DNA from: Anthostomella pinea
Lineage: Eukaryota > Ascomycota > Sordariomycetes > Xylariales > Xylariaceae
Direction of reading: 5' to 3'
Length of the DNA: 64,000 bases
Assembly (NCBI GenBank): GCA_963556695.1
Contig: CAUWAG010000003.1
Location: forward strand, 3,968,001-4,032,000
Of the stretch, positions 9,277 through 20,610 are shown piece after piece. Both the position numbers and the translations under genes were made by a program. The notes beneath the pieces are model-generated. The model was not told where the DNA came from, did not search any database, and saw nothing but the letters and a program-made list of their open reading frames with translations. Within the stretch, counting starts at the first letter, position 1; each line of letters starts with the position of its first letter.

Positions 9277-10223
9277 ATCAGGTCGGGGTCGTCAGCGTTA
9301 CCATAAGGGTCTGACCAAACAAACTCGAGGGATGATCGACGCGCTTCCCATTGTATCAATACTACCTGGTTTATGTTCAGCCGTCGTCTTCACATTAATG
9401 TCACTGAGTCCACAGGTGATTTACCTGTCAAACATACTCAGAAATGGCCAGGCTCAATCATTACTACTACTAATAAGCCCAATTACTACGGCTGCAAGGT
9501 TACCCCAGCTATCGGTGGCTTACCTCAAGCTCTCCTTTAGGAAGTTATGGGGATATTCCCATACCCTCGCGTCCTCGTCCGCCGGAAAGGAGCAGAAGCG
9601 CCTGATGAGCTGCGCAGGGACCGGCCATGAGATGACGGGAGTATAGCAGGTGAATGTGAGCATCCCCAATAACTCGTGAACTCTTCTTCTCAAGTGAAGT
9701 GAGTGACTTGGACTCGAAATCGATATTGTGCTCATTAACCAGGAATGCCTCTGTGGGCTTCAAGAAGCGATCTCAATCTTCTTTCTACCATTTCATTTCA
9801 TTTCTTCATCAAGAAAGCACTGTGGGTGCTTCCTTTGGCCAGATACCTAAGTCTGAACATACAGTGGAAAAGCCGCCGTCAAAATCACGGTTCCATTCGG
9901 CTGGGCTTACCTGCCGCAGTCACCTGGCCCAGCCCTCAAGAATGCATATCAATCGTCTGATCGCCTCTCCATCAAAGAAAACGAACAAGAGGACAACAGC
10001 TTGACAAAGGCAAAGCCGACTCATGAAAGCATGCGCCCTTGTCCTACTAAGATGGACTTTAATTAGACCCATTCGAACAATGACTTGCACAACAAGGCGA
10101 CTTAGCAATATCCTAAATATTCGGGAACATTCCCAGTCCTGACCCATCTCCTACCTACCCCTGACGACCAGGACATAACAACCATCCCACTCACCACTTC
10201 CAATTCAACACCCCCCTCCCATC
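9277..10223. other. intergenic, no gene seen
   Basis: About 950 bp with only short overlapping frames and no conserved motif. Nothing supportable. Confidence 0.5.
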
Positions 10224-10700
10224 ATGTCCAACATCACCCTTAACACCCTCGACCCCGTCCTGACCGGGACAGCAACAGTCCGCATCCCCATAACCAGCAC
10301 CCCCGTCTTCCCCTCCACCTCAAGACGCGCTTCCCTCCTCACCACCCTGCTGCCCAAAAAGGCCAAGTCCCAACCCAAGACCTGCACCATAAAGTCTACG
10401 CGCTGACGCAGCACCCCGTGGCGCCCGTGATCGCGCGCCACGGGCCGACCTGCCAGTGCCACTCTACATCTACCTCGTCCACCTCCTCCATCGCCATCAC
10501 CGCCTCAACCAGCTATATCAGCGACGACAGAGCCCAGATAACGGTCCTACCTCGGACGCAGGTACGCGGCCCGTTGCGCAGACCGCGACGGCCTGGAGTG
10601 CTGGTACTACGACATACTGGTCGGGCTGTGCGAGGCGTGGGAGATGGAGGTGCCGGCGGGGTGTGAGCTGCCCACGGCCAAGCAGTGTCTGCGTGCCTAA
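10224..10700 (+). pseudogene. possible broken small gene, unknown family
   Basis: Coding-like fragments lie in different plus-strand frames: MSNITLNTLDPVLTGTATVR from 10224, KVYALTQHPVAPVIARHGP near 10390-10445, and CADRDGLECWYYDILVGLCE with a cysteine-containing tail ending at 10700. They follow each other in order, as expected for a gene with frameshifts, but no simple intron set joins them. I do not recognise the protein. It could also be chance ORFs in C-rich sequence. Confidence 0.3.
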
Positions 10701-10740
10701 AAAGGCGTGTATTCGCATGAGCGATACTAGGGGCGTATAG

Positions 10741-11387
10741 ACGATGGAGGCATCTGGGAGCTGAATGATGTTATAGACTAGACATAAACATAAACATAGA
10801 CATAGACCGGACTAGAGAAGATTTCCCCTTGCTGCGTGGCTTGATAAGAGACGTGTAATGTAGACCAATGTATGGCAAGTAGAGACATGATTTTACTAGT
10901 TCCAGACAGCGAGGGTGGCACCCCATCAAGAGCCGTATATTGGCCAGGAAGAACCGAACAATGGTTAGGATGACAAAGCCAATGCATAACCATCAAAGTA
11001 TTAGTAGAACGAGCTTAATACCCCAGTCTTATCTAGTTGTGGCATGAGCCTCTTATATCTTCACTCTGGATGCTGCCCCGAGCTGATGATCACTTGGTCG
11101 CGGGTCCCTCCTCGACTCTACATGTGAAATGGCAAGCCCACATCCTCCCAGTCTCGCATGCCGCTGGAATCCTCATACTTCCAGGTTGTATACCCACCAA
11201 CTTTCCAAGTACTTGTTCATTGTCCGCACGTCTGAACCTCTGGAGTTTACGTCCCCCTGTTGTTGTGTGAAACCAAGACCAAAGCAGTGTCGCTGAACGC
11301 CTATTCGTAATGCCAATGATGTGTAAGTGTGTCTAGAAGTAACACTGTAGTATTGGAATGTATTTCGGCCAATGCTCACATAGCTGC
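10741..11387. other. intergenic, 3' side of HMG-CoA reductase
   Basis: No gene supported. A short ATAAAC/ATAGAC repeat lies near 10779-10807. The right end probably includes the 3' UTR of the minus-strand HMGR gene. Confidence 0.5.
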
Positions 11388-14300
11388 TCAGCGTTTGCCG
11401 GCTGCCTCCCTTTCGACGGCAGCAGAACTCCTCACTGCCTTGTCGACAGCGCTTGTCATCGCCAAACCAACTGGTGTCATTGCACCACCATTGGGGGCTG
11501 GCGTGGTGGTGCGAGTAGGTGGCTGGGAGCGGTTGTGCGTCATGTGTGCCTGGACTAGATGCCCAGCAGCAAGGGCACTGCAGAGGGACAACTCTCCGGC
11601 CAGGACAGCCGCACCAACAATCCGGGCTAGACGACGAGCATTGTCACCAGGGTTGGTCGGGTGCGATCCGCGCACACCAAGCATATCAAGCATGGCACCT
11701 TGGGGTTCCAGGATGGTGCCGCCACCGAGAGTCCCTACTTCGATCGATGGCATGGACACGGAGATTTGAAGAGAGCCGCGGAGACTAGGTCTGATTAGTA
11801 TACACGCACCACCGGGGTTATGATGGAGTTGACTTACTTCTTCATGATGGTGATACAGTTGGCGCTCTCTACAACTTGCGCGGGATCCTGTCCGGTAGCA
11901 ATGAACAGGGCGGCGACAATGTTGGCGGCTTGTGCGTTGAACCCTCCTACTGAGGCTGCCATGGCGGAGCCGATCAGGTTCTTGGAGATATTGAGCTCAA
12001 CAAGGCTGTCGACATCGCTCTTCAGGACAGCCTTGACAATGTCGCCGGGGATGATAGCTTCAGCGACAATACCCTTGCCGCGACCATCGATCCAGTTGAT
12101 TGCAGCAGGCTTCTTGTCGATGCAGTAATTACCCGATACGGAGACGATTTGCATATCTTCAAATCCAGATTCGTTGGCCATAACATTGAGGGCATGCTCC
12201 ACGCCCTTGGAGATCATGTTCATGCCCATGGCATCGCCAGTTGTGGTCTTGAACCGAATGTACAGGTTGGTACCGGCCATGGCGGTCTTCATCTGTTGCA
12301 ACCGAGCAAAGCGGGAGGTCGAATTGAATGCCTTCTTCATCGTGGTTTGGCCTTCCTCCGAGTCGAGCCACAGCTTTGCAGCGCCGGCACGCTCGAGGGT
12401 CTCGAAGCTCACGCAAGGTCCACGGGTCATTCCGTCACCAGTCAGGACCGTTACAGCACCGCCACCAGAGTTGATCGCTTTACAGCCACGGCTGACACTC
12501 GCGACAAGGACACCCTCAGTAGTAGCCATAGGGATGAAGTAACTCTGTCCGTCAATGACGAGAGGGCCAGCAACACCGACGGGAAGCGGCATGTAGCCTA
12601 TGACGTTCTCGCAACAGGCGCCCAGAACCAATTCCCAGTTATAGTTCTCGTAAGGCAGCTTTGATCGATCCAAAAGTCCCGTTACTTCAGCTGTCGCTCG
12701 GGTTCTAGAGATGATTGTCCGCCGGACCTTTACGGCGCGAGTGCAATCCTTGAGACTCTTCTCCAGAGCGTAGCCGGGGATCTTGCCCTTCAATGACATG
12801 GAGATGACCTCTTCATCATTCATCTCATGCACTCGCTTTTGCATTTGCATTTGCTCCAGCTCGCCCTGGCTTCTGACTGTACCAGGGGATACAGGTGACG
12901 GGATATGCTGGACTGCCCTAACAGGTCTCGGAGGAGGAAACTGAACACTCTCGTCATCAGTAGAGGCAGGAGTGAGAGGCAGTGCCGCCTTCTTCTTGGG
13001 CTGAGTCTCGCCAATTGCGGGAGTGGTGAGCCCAGATTGTGTCTCGTTGAATTTTTCGGCTGCCGCGAGCTCGTTGGGATCAATTCGATGGTCGGGCACA
13101 TTTGGATCTTTTATGCCCCATCTTGCAACGTTGAACAAGTAACCGTTCAAGGCAACGCTCATGGCCAAAGCAATGACAATCCACTTTGATAGGATTGGAT
13201 CCTCCAAGCTGGTCAGGATGCTGCCCACCATTCGTCCGCCAACGCCATAACCGTCCAGCTGCGAGTAGCCCTCGTCTGATTGCCCGTTCTCGCTTCCTGT
13301 AGCAGAAACTGCATAATGTATTGAAGGGTACTCGAGTTCGTACTTGACGGGAGTGAGAACGGTGACAACCGTCGGCTTGGAGTGGCTTCTGGCATTGAAA
13401 AGAATCTCATCAAGTCCATTGGAAGCAACCTTGAATGGATCCAGGGGAGGCGTGCTGACGACTCCTCCCAGGCCTCCAGACCACGAGGACAAGCCAGAAA
13501 GACCGGTGGTCCTAAAGGGGATGGTAAAGATGTTGGCGATGTTGATAGCGATGAAGCCACCGACCATCCAAAACTTGAACTTGGGAACATTGCTCCCCTT
13601 GACATCCTTCCCGAAGAGTGCTTCGCTAACACGATCTTTGCCACCTTGCCTTGGCCAGTCATTGCTTGTAGCGACGCTCTCGGCAACTCGGTGGCTGACA
13701 CCATCATCTTCCAAAGCTCTACGCATTTCAACATGGCGTCTGATGCGGTTGATCTCCAGCTTGATGCAGAGAATGGCGGTGTAGAACGTGAACAGCAAGA
13801 TGCAGTCGAAGAACAGAACCCAGGCAGCCAGGAAACAGAACTGTTGCAGACCCCCCTGTACGCCAGAAGCAGCGCCGGCAACTAGTATCAAAATCTCGAT
13901 AACATAGTCGCGAACAATTTCATAACCCTTGTCTCTTAATGCGCGTTGGACAGCATTTTGGATAACGCCGGCTGATAGAGCAGTGGGCTTCTTGGCCGAT
14001 TTGTCTGATCCAGGGGAGTCGTCTTCGGGTTTACGGTGCTCCAGCGCGTGTGACAGTACGGCCTTGGTAAGAACGATATTCTTCTCGAAACCGATGGTCA
14101 CGACAAGAAACGGCAGGCCTTCAGACAGCAAGACCATGGTGACAGGAACGCCAAGCTTAGTCGTGACATTCAAACCGAACAAGAAGGCAAAGGTCGAAGA
14201 GAAGAGGACACTAATGGCCAGCCAGACGTTGGAGCCAAGTTTCCGCATGGATAAGAAGAGCGAGACGAAGGTCAGGTGCATGGAGAGGTAGCCGAGGACC

Positions 14301-15043
14301 ATGATGATGATATCAAGGGTCTCGGCGTTCTTGATGAGGTCAAGAAACTCGGTCCAAGAGTTGTGAATCCAACGTAGCAAACTGCTTCCGGAGTGACCTT
14401 TGGCAACCTTCATGATCCACATCTTCTCCTCCTTCTTGCCAACCTCATTCTCGCGCACCTCCTGGCCAGGGACGTCATTGGGGATCTCTCGCGCCGCTCG
14501 GACAAATTCGGGGGCCTCGCTGTATTTGATGGCAAACGCCAAAGCGCTATCTTGAGAATACGCAGTCAGGGAGTTGGAGGTCGAGGGCAGATGGGAAGCC
14601 GAGAGGTTCTGGGGCAAGGGCACAATGTGGTGCAAAGGGGCGGTCTTCGGCGCGTCTTCATTGGATTCGGGGAATACCAGAGTCACCAGCGCCAGGTGAT
14701 CGGTGTCCTTGGGGACTTTGGCGTTGGAATCAAAACTCTGCCATCTCCACGAGTTGTCGGCGGACGTTTGTAAGCTGCGGCTCCCTTCGATCAGTGACGA
14801 CCATTCGGCGTTCCGTTCGTTCCTCGTCACATCCTGCAGGCTCTGCTTCACTACGCCGACGTATGTGGTGCTCGCGATGAGGGCGACAATGACAATGGTA
14901 TGTATCGGGTGCAGGCAGGCGATCTTGGACACAAATTGCAAGATGGGTGTGATCGTCTTGTTCGCCTTGCTCGGAGGAGCTGGCTTATCGCTCGGTTGCT
15001 CGCCGCGGAAGCGGGAGGGAAGAAATGAGGATGCAGCAATCAT
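11388..15043 (-). CDS. HMG1: 3-hydroxy-3-methylglutaryl-CoA reductase
   Basis: Rate-limiting enzyme of the mevalonate pathway (HMG-CoA to mevalonate with two NADPH), in the ER membrane, feeding ergosterol and isoprenoid synthesis. Two exons, 15043-11838 and 11784-11388, joined over a 53 bp intron (GTAAGT, CTAAT, TAG) that falls after ITIMK; 1200 aa, normal for ascomycetes. Order: an N-terminal HPIH domain ([17 protein letters not shown]), a multi-span sterol-sensing region from about residue 245 to 425, a further membrane span near 640, a linker, then the catalytic domain from about 770. Catalytic landmarks are [23 protein letters not shown], the lysine of [18 protein letters not shown], and the C-terminal histidine in [11 protein letters not shown] short proline-rich and charged tail follows. 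The gene stands alone, with about 2 kb upstream free of genes. Confidence 0.97.
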
Positions 15044-16787
15044 GTTGGTGCTACCGCGAAGTCATTGGGTAGCTGCTGATAGATGTTTCTAGAATTTGAG
15101 TAGAGCTGTCAGTCGTTGCCCGCCTGGCGAAAAAAAAGACTCAATTGCAGCTTTATCCATGAACGCATCTCATAGAGGCGTAAGGGGCAGAACCAGCGGC
15201 GCGGCGACATCGTCGCAGGCCATCCAAGACACAGAGAGCGTCCATACCTGGTATATGATTGAAACCCTCAAGGGCACCTGCTGGTTGCGCGCTGGGATCA
15301 AATGATCGAGAGATACCGAGTGTCTTTGCAGTCGCGGTTGAACGCAAATCGCAGTACGGTCTATTATCTACCTAGGAATAGGCGGGGCCGAGGTCAAGAC
15401 GGCCTTGTTCGCGCCGCGGTCGCGGTTCGTGGTGTCGGTAGAGGGAGGCGGTGGTTTGGGCGTGGTGAAACCTTGTGGGGTCGATTCTCTTGTGGTCTGC
15501 TCGGTCGAGGACAGAGTCGCGCCGCGTCAGAGAGTGCAGAAGCAGACAAAGGCCGTGGCACAGGAAAGGAGGGTGGTGAGCAGAAGATGGACGCGTGGGA
15601 TCAAAGGGGCGCAGACAATCTGCGGTGAAGGTTAGGTTGGGAACTGATGGGAGAGAAATTTCCCAGGTCTATCGCCAATCGCCAACACCAAAATGAGAGA
15701 CCCACCGGCCGCTGCTGCTATCGATTGCCCTCGATTGCCATTTAGGGATAAGTCCGAGGTCGGCTAGTGGGTCTACAGTACTTTCAATGGTACCTGCATT
15801 CACTGTTATCTGCTGCCAAAACGATGTGGGCATGCAATCGTTGGCTAGGTACATCCTAAGTCACTCTCTACTGTGCAGAGGACCGTCCAGGGTAATACCC
15901 TCCCAGGACCCCTGACCCCTCCTTTACACCAGACAGCCAGAGAGCTGGGACTTGGCAGCTTGGTCAATGGTTGGACACATGCAGACGTTCTACCGTGCCA
16001 GTCGTGCCATCGTGTCATCCAAGCCAACCTGAACAAGCCTCTCACGCAAATCGCAATTTGAAGTGGGACGATACCTATCAATTTACCCTTCTCTACCTCA
16101 GTTGGGCGGTGTTAAGTCGGGTGAAGCACAATATGAAGTCACATCCGTCCCTCGAGCTTAATGATGATCTACACCGACCAATCCAACATATGATGCGCAA
16201 ATGGCTCCTTACGTCTCGACTCTGACATTGTGTGCGATGTACGCCCGCAGAATCACCTATCCAACGACCTCGAGTAAATATTTATCAATGGCCACCTGGA
16301 CTTCGGAACCCGAGTTATCGGTTGAAAGTTGATTGCACCTATCACCTTCCCTCGACCCTGGGGTTATTTCTTCTTGTTGCATGGCACATGCACTAGACCC
16401 GGCACCATGCTCCCACAGGCAACGACGTTATCTCGGTCCGTCCCCGGTTCCTTGCCTAGACGGGAAAATCCCGAGCCCGCTCCTAACTCGCAACCCCACA
16501 ACCCACATCAGGTTCAACTTCTGCTTTCATGTCTACTACATATGTCAGCCACGTAGGATGGCCAGTTATTCTTATCTAGACCATCCTAATTCCCGTGTAC
16601 GTTGGTAAAGCACATACGCATGACACAAGCACAAGCCCACGGAAGTCTGAAGAGCGACGGCCGTAGGACAATGCCCCTGCTGATATGACAGTCACCGGGA
16701 GGGTCATCCTGCGGGAAGCTATCATCACATCCAGAGATATAGGGCTCTCGTGACTCATCGGACGAAGCAGACAAAGGTTTCGCTAGT
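15044..16787. other. intergenic, HMGR upstream region
   Basis: 1.7 kb without a supported gene. The first few hundred bases likely form the HMGR promoter and leader. CT-rich and purine-rich stretches occur; no sterol-regulatory site was identified with confidence. Confidence 0.5.
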
Positions 16788-16950
16788 GGCGTTGAGGTTG
16801 AGGTTGAGGGAGAAGACGAACAGAGTTCAGCCATGAGCCACCAAAAAAAAAAAACCCCCATTGTTTATTTGCTCAAGGTTGTGACAGAGCCTGTATTGAT
16901 TCCACAACATCGATATCATCTCAATCTGCTGGGTTGGGAACACGAAGTCA
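16788..16950 (-). repeat. dispersed repeat R, copy 1
   Basis: About 160 bp whose reverse complement closely matches 35975-36129, including GCAGATTGAGATGATATCGA and GAGCAAATAAAC. Differences are mostly transitions plus a longer T run in this copy. The family is unknown; it is too short to hold a gene. It overlaps a minus-strand frame that encodes a similar peptide in both copies (QIEMISM, then NLEQIN). Confidence 0.75.
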
Positions 16951-17022
16951 CATCCAGAGAGGGGCCGCGATAACAAGACGTAGGCCGTAGGCAGGCTGAC
17001 AGGGTCTTCTGGCCTGCTCAAT

Positions 17023-17780
17023 CTATGCATTGGACTGCGCGGTCATCAAGCGTTGGACCTCAGGCGCCTCCATGCTGACGACCCTCGCGCCCGAGGCCTC
17101 GATGCCCTTCTTGCACTCGGGCCACCCAGCCGCATCAACTGCCCGCGTACAGTCCTCGACCAGGTAGGTCTTGAATCCCTCCTTCACTGCATCCAACGCG
17201 GCGCTCTTTACACAGTAATCGGCCGCCAGGCCCACCACATACACATCCGTCACATGGTTCTCTCTCAAGACTCCAGCGAGCCCGCTGTCAAATACCCGTG
17301 GCGAAGTGAAGGGGTCGTAGAACGGGCTGTACATCTCGACGCGAGAGTCAATGCCCTTCTCGATGATCTTATCGATCTTCTCGTGCAGCTCGGGTACCAG
17401 CTCGGCGCCCTTGGTACCTTGCACGCAGTGTACGGGCCACAGTCTCGACTCGTAGCTCTCCGATTCGTTGTTCGGGTTGGTGATCTTGACAAAGTCCGTG
17501 TAGGGCTGCTTGCCCTCGTGGTTCGCGGCGAAGGAGACGTGGTCGCGCGGATGCCAGTCTCTGGTGGCGATCTTGATGACAAACGGCAAGGCCAGGAGCT
17601 TATTGACCAGTGGTATGATATCGCGACCCTCTGGCACTGCGAGCGAACCGTTCTGTTCACGGTCAGCGACTCGCATATTTTCCCCGGACTTGATGAACGG
17701 TCTTCGCTCACGGGAGGGCAGAAGTCCTCCTGCAGGTCTACCACTATCAGCGCGGGTCTGAAGTCGCCAGTCATCTTCAT
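17023..17780 (-). CDS. PNC1: nicotinamidase (isochorismatase-like hydrolase)
   Basis: Deamidates nicotinamide to nicotinate and ammonia in the NAD salvage pathway, and so relieves nicotinamide inhibition of sirtuins. Two exons, 17780-17712 and 17652-17023, phase 0 (GTGAGC...AACAG), 232 aa from MKMTGDFRPA. An in-frame ATG 72 bases upstream would add 24 residues; the shorter form fits the family. The catalytic aspartate is in ALIVVDLQEDF. The metal-binding set is in ATRDWHPRDHVSF, which matches the PNC1 pattern DWHP-x-DH-x-SF. The nucleophilic cysteine is in VVGLAADYCVKSAALDA. No signal peptide. It sits between HMGR and an esterase with no obvious functional link. Confidence 0.93.
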
Positions 17781-18890
17781 GCTGCCAGCTGGTCCGGTTG
17801 ATGTGAACGACTGGGCCGAGACGATGCTAGGAAGGTTCCTTCTGACTTGCAAAGACGTTGGACGAGCGGGTCTCCCTAGGTTACAGTTTTCTGGGGAAGC
17901 TCAGGCTGTGTGCTCAGGCTGTGTCATGGAGCCAAACGGTCGGATGCCATCCGTTTGGAGCCATGGATGATGCATCAATGATCGATGGCAGCTTTGATCT
18001 GGGATGTGGAGATGTGGGACCGCCAGAACCCTGGTTTAGTGGAACCGGACCCCTAATGTCACATCAAGTGGATGACTTCAGAAATTCAGAGTTCCAACTG
18101 CTCTCAATTCGTATTACGATTTCTTTCCATTGTTATTGCGATCATGGAGGCCATATGCGGTATATGCTGATGCGTGGTCCTCCATCCCCTTCAGTGAAGA
18201 CTTGTGGTCTGCAAACAACACAGCTCAAGACAATGCAAACACGTACGAAAACGACCTGAGAACGGAGAGAAACTTGGGGGGGGGAGGGGAGACGAGAAAC
18301 AAAACCTGCCGTGGCCCTGTATCGACTCAAGGAGGCTTTATCCTCACCCGCAGTGCGAAAGCGGCATCGATCCCAAGGGCTGCCAAAACCAATCACGACG
18401 ATCACAAATCAAAGATTACTTGAGGCCGAAAAAGCCTCGGCATGTAGAAGGGATTGCCTAGGTGTAACACAGGGTCGCAGATGCAGTTCCCTTGCAGGAA
18501 ACGATGTCACAGTCCCAGAGTCTTGCTGCGGAGAATCGGGGCACCTATCAACACCGCCAGCCGATGCGCCGCTCATCTGCCTGAAACGCGAGTCATGGCT
18601 CTGAGCTTTTGAACTCTTCAACCTTGCGCTCTCCAACTCAGGTCGTCGTCGTTACCATACCGCCAGCAGACTGTGAACAAACCCCGCCTGTAGGTGAAGC
18701 AGGCTATCTGCAGGATATATCGTCGCATACGAAGTCCTACTCGTCCTCAAATTTGAAACAATTTGATCAACAGAATCTACAACAGCCATTCTACAGGCGT
18801 TCTTAAACCACATCTTAGTCGCATAATTCCTAACGTCCATCGACGCTCTGCGCCTAGATCTTCCGGAGAAGCATCATACATCGGCGCGTC
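17781..18890. other. intergenic between nicotinamidase and esterase
   Basis: 1.1 kb, promoters of two divergent genes. Short frames are present but none has recognisable content. A purine run (nine G, then A and G) occurs near 18277-18292. Confidence 0.5.
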
Positions 18891-20045
18891 ATGGCCTATA
18901 CCGAGGCACGCGCTCCCGGGCGGCCATTTGTCTCATACCAGCCATTGAGCCGCATCTACAGGCTCATCTACATCAGCTCAATCGTAGCCCGATTGCCATT
19001 CTGGGTCCTCAGTTTCGCACTCATACGGAGGTGGAGAAAACACCCAACGTGGACTCTCAAGCAGACGTTGCTGAATCGCCTTGCTAAAGAGCTTCTCCAC
19101 GTCACGAGCAGGTCAGAGAAACCAGAGCGGCTGACCCTGGAGCCGGGCAAAGAGAAAGAGAGGTTCGAGAAGATAGAGCCGTTCCCCGCCAACTTGTATC
19201 GGGGTCCTCTGGACGAGGACACCGTCAAGCCGGCGACGATCGGTGGCACATGGTTCCCGACGAGACCGCACTGGAACCACCGCGAAACCGACTCGACGGT
19301 GGTCTTGCACTTCCATGGAGGCGCCTACGTCATAGGAAACGGCCGATCAGACCAGCTCGGGTTCCTCTCCTCGAGACTCCTCAAGTATGCAAACGTCGAC
19401 GCCGTCTTCAGTCCCCAATACCGTTTGGCCTGCCGACCCGATCCAGCCCCCTTTCCAGCTGCGCTACAAGACGCCCTGACGAGCTACCTCTACCTCGTGC
19501 GTACGGAGGGCATCTCAGCGAGCAACATCACCCTTTCGGGCGACAGCGCCGGAGGCAACCTCGTGATCGCATTTCTCCGGTACCTCGCCGAGTTCGGTGC
19601 ACAGCTCGACATCCCGCCGCCGCGCAACGCGGTCCTGATCTCGCCATGGGTGGCCCCGGTCAAGGGGCTCTGGCCCGAGATCTGCACGACAAGCAACCCG
19701 CACTTCCGGACGGACTACATCGCCCATACGTTTCTGCAATGGGGCGCCAAGGAGATTTCGCGCATCGTGCCGGCGACGGACCCGTATATCTCGTGTCTGG
19801 GCCACCCGTTCGCGACGCCGGTGCCGATGTTCGTGAACATCGGCGCGGCGGAGATCCTGGAGATTGACGACACGCAGTGGGTGCGCGAGATGGGCCGGGT
19901 GGAGGGCAATGTTGTCGAGGTCAATTATGAGGCAGCGGCGCCGCATGATACGCTGCTCTTGGGTGCGGTGCTCGGGTGGGAGAAGAGCGCGCAGGGGGTG
20001 GCGGAACTGATTGGGGTTTTCATCCGGAAGAACTCTCGTGAGTAG
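18891..20045 (+). CDS. alpha/beta-hydrolase fold-3 esterase/lipase (HSL type)
   Basis: Single exon, 384 aa. Hydrolyses carboxylic esters; the substrate is unknown. The oxyanion-hole motif is HFHGGAYVIG (about residues 141-150), the nucleophile elbow is LSGDSAGGNL (about 214-223), and a catalytic histidine fits APHDTLLL near 348-355. An acid in AEILEIDDTQW, about 30 residues earlier, completes the triad by position. An N-terminal hydrophobic stretch (LIYISSIVARLPFWVLSFALI cut to about residues 26-46) could anchor it to a membrane, as in several fungal sterol or lipid esterases of this class. No introns and high GC. The neighbours offer no pathway hint. Confidence 0.9.
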   Translation: MAYTEARAPGRPFVSYQPLSRIYRLIYISSIVARLPFWVLSFALIRRWRKHPTWTLKQTLLNRLAKELLHVTSRSEKPERLTLEPGKEKERFEKIEPFPANLYRGPLDEDTVKPATIGGTWFPTRPHWNHRETDSTVVLHFHGGAYVIGNGRSDQLGFLSSRLLKYANVDAVFSPQYRLACRPDPAPFPAALQDALTSYLYLVRTEGISASNITLSGDSAGGNLVIAFLRYLAEFGAQLDIPPPRNAVLISPWVAPVKGLWPEICTTSNPHFRTDYIAHTFLQWGAKEISRIVPATDPYISCLGHPFATPVPMFVNIGAAEILEIDDTQWVREMGRVEGNVVEVNYEAAAPHDTLLLGAVLGWEKSAQGVAELIGVFIRKNSRE

Positions 20046-20610
20046 GGTGGTGCAGTTGTTCTCCCTTCCGGGGCAGTTGCTCAGCAGATTATGTTAGAAA
20101 GTGATTTTTCTTGCTTGAGTCATAGATGGTTGTCATCACTTTCAATATGGCTACTTTCGTACCCGACGAATGGTTCCCGGGGGAAACAACTTAACTGTAC
20201 TTTATGGTGCATACAGTAGGTGCCAGAAATTACACAACAACCACCATGGGGCTACCTGGTCAGAATAGGGGGGAGAGCCAGTGGCGAAGCCATGCGAGGA
20301 ACTGGATGGGTGTGTCACATAAGGAGAATTATGAATGTGTCTGAACTGACCGCCCATGTATATGTGCTATGAGAAAAGATTGCTGTGTAGGAAGGCAAAC
20401 GCAGAAAACGAAAAATGAACGGTGGCCCTTATATGCCACTGACCTCGCTGGACATGAACCCCGCCCCGAAACAGTCTGAGTAACTGTCTGAAATGCAACG
20501 AAATAACTTCAAATCGAAGAAAGAAGACGCGGAATCAACCTGTCAACAGCCCACATCCTTCGCGCAATGACTGCCAGCTCGTCACATTGGCTCAGCCCTT
20601 CTTTTCTCAC
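20046..20610. other. intergenic
   Basis: About 565 bp between convergent genes. No additional gene is seen; presumably 3' UTRs. Confidence 0.5.

Noticed and set aside
11820..14773. Several plus-strand frames of 90-170 codons opposite HMGR
   Set aside because: All antisense to an unbroken 3.2 kb HMGR exon.
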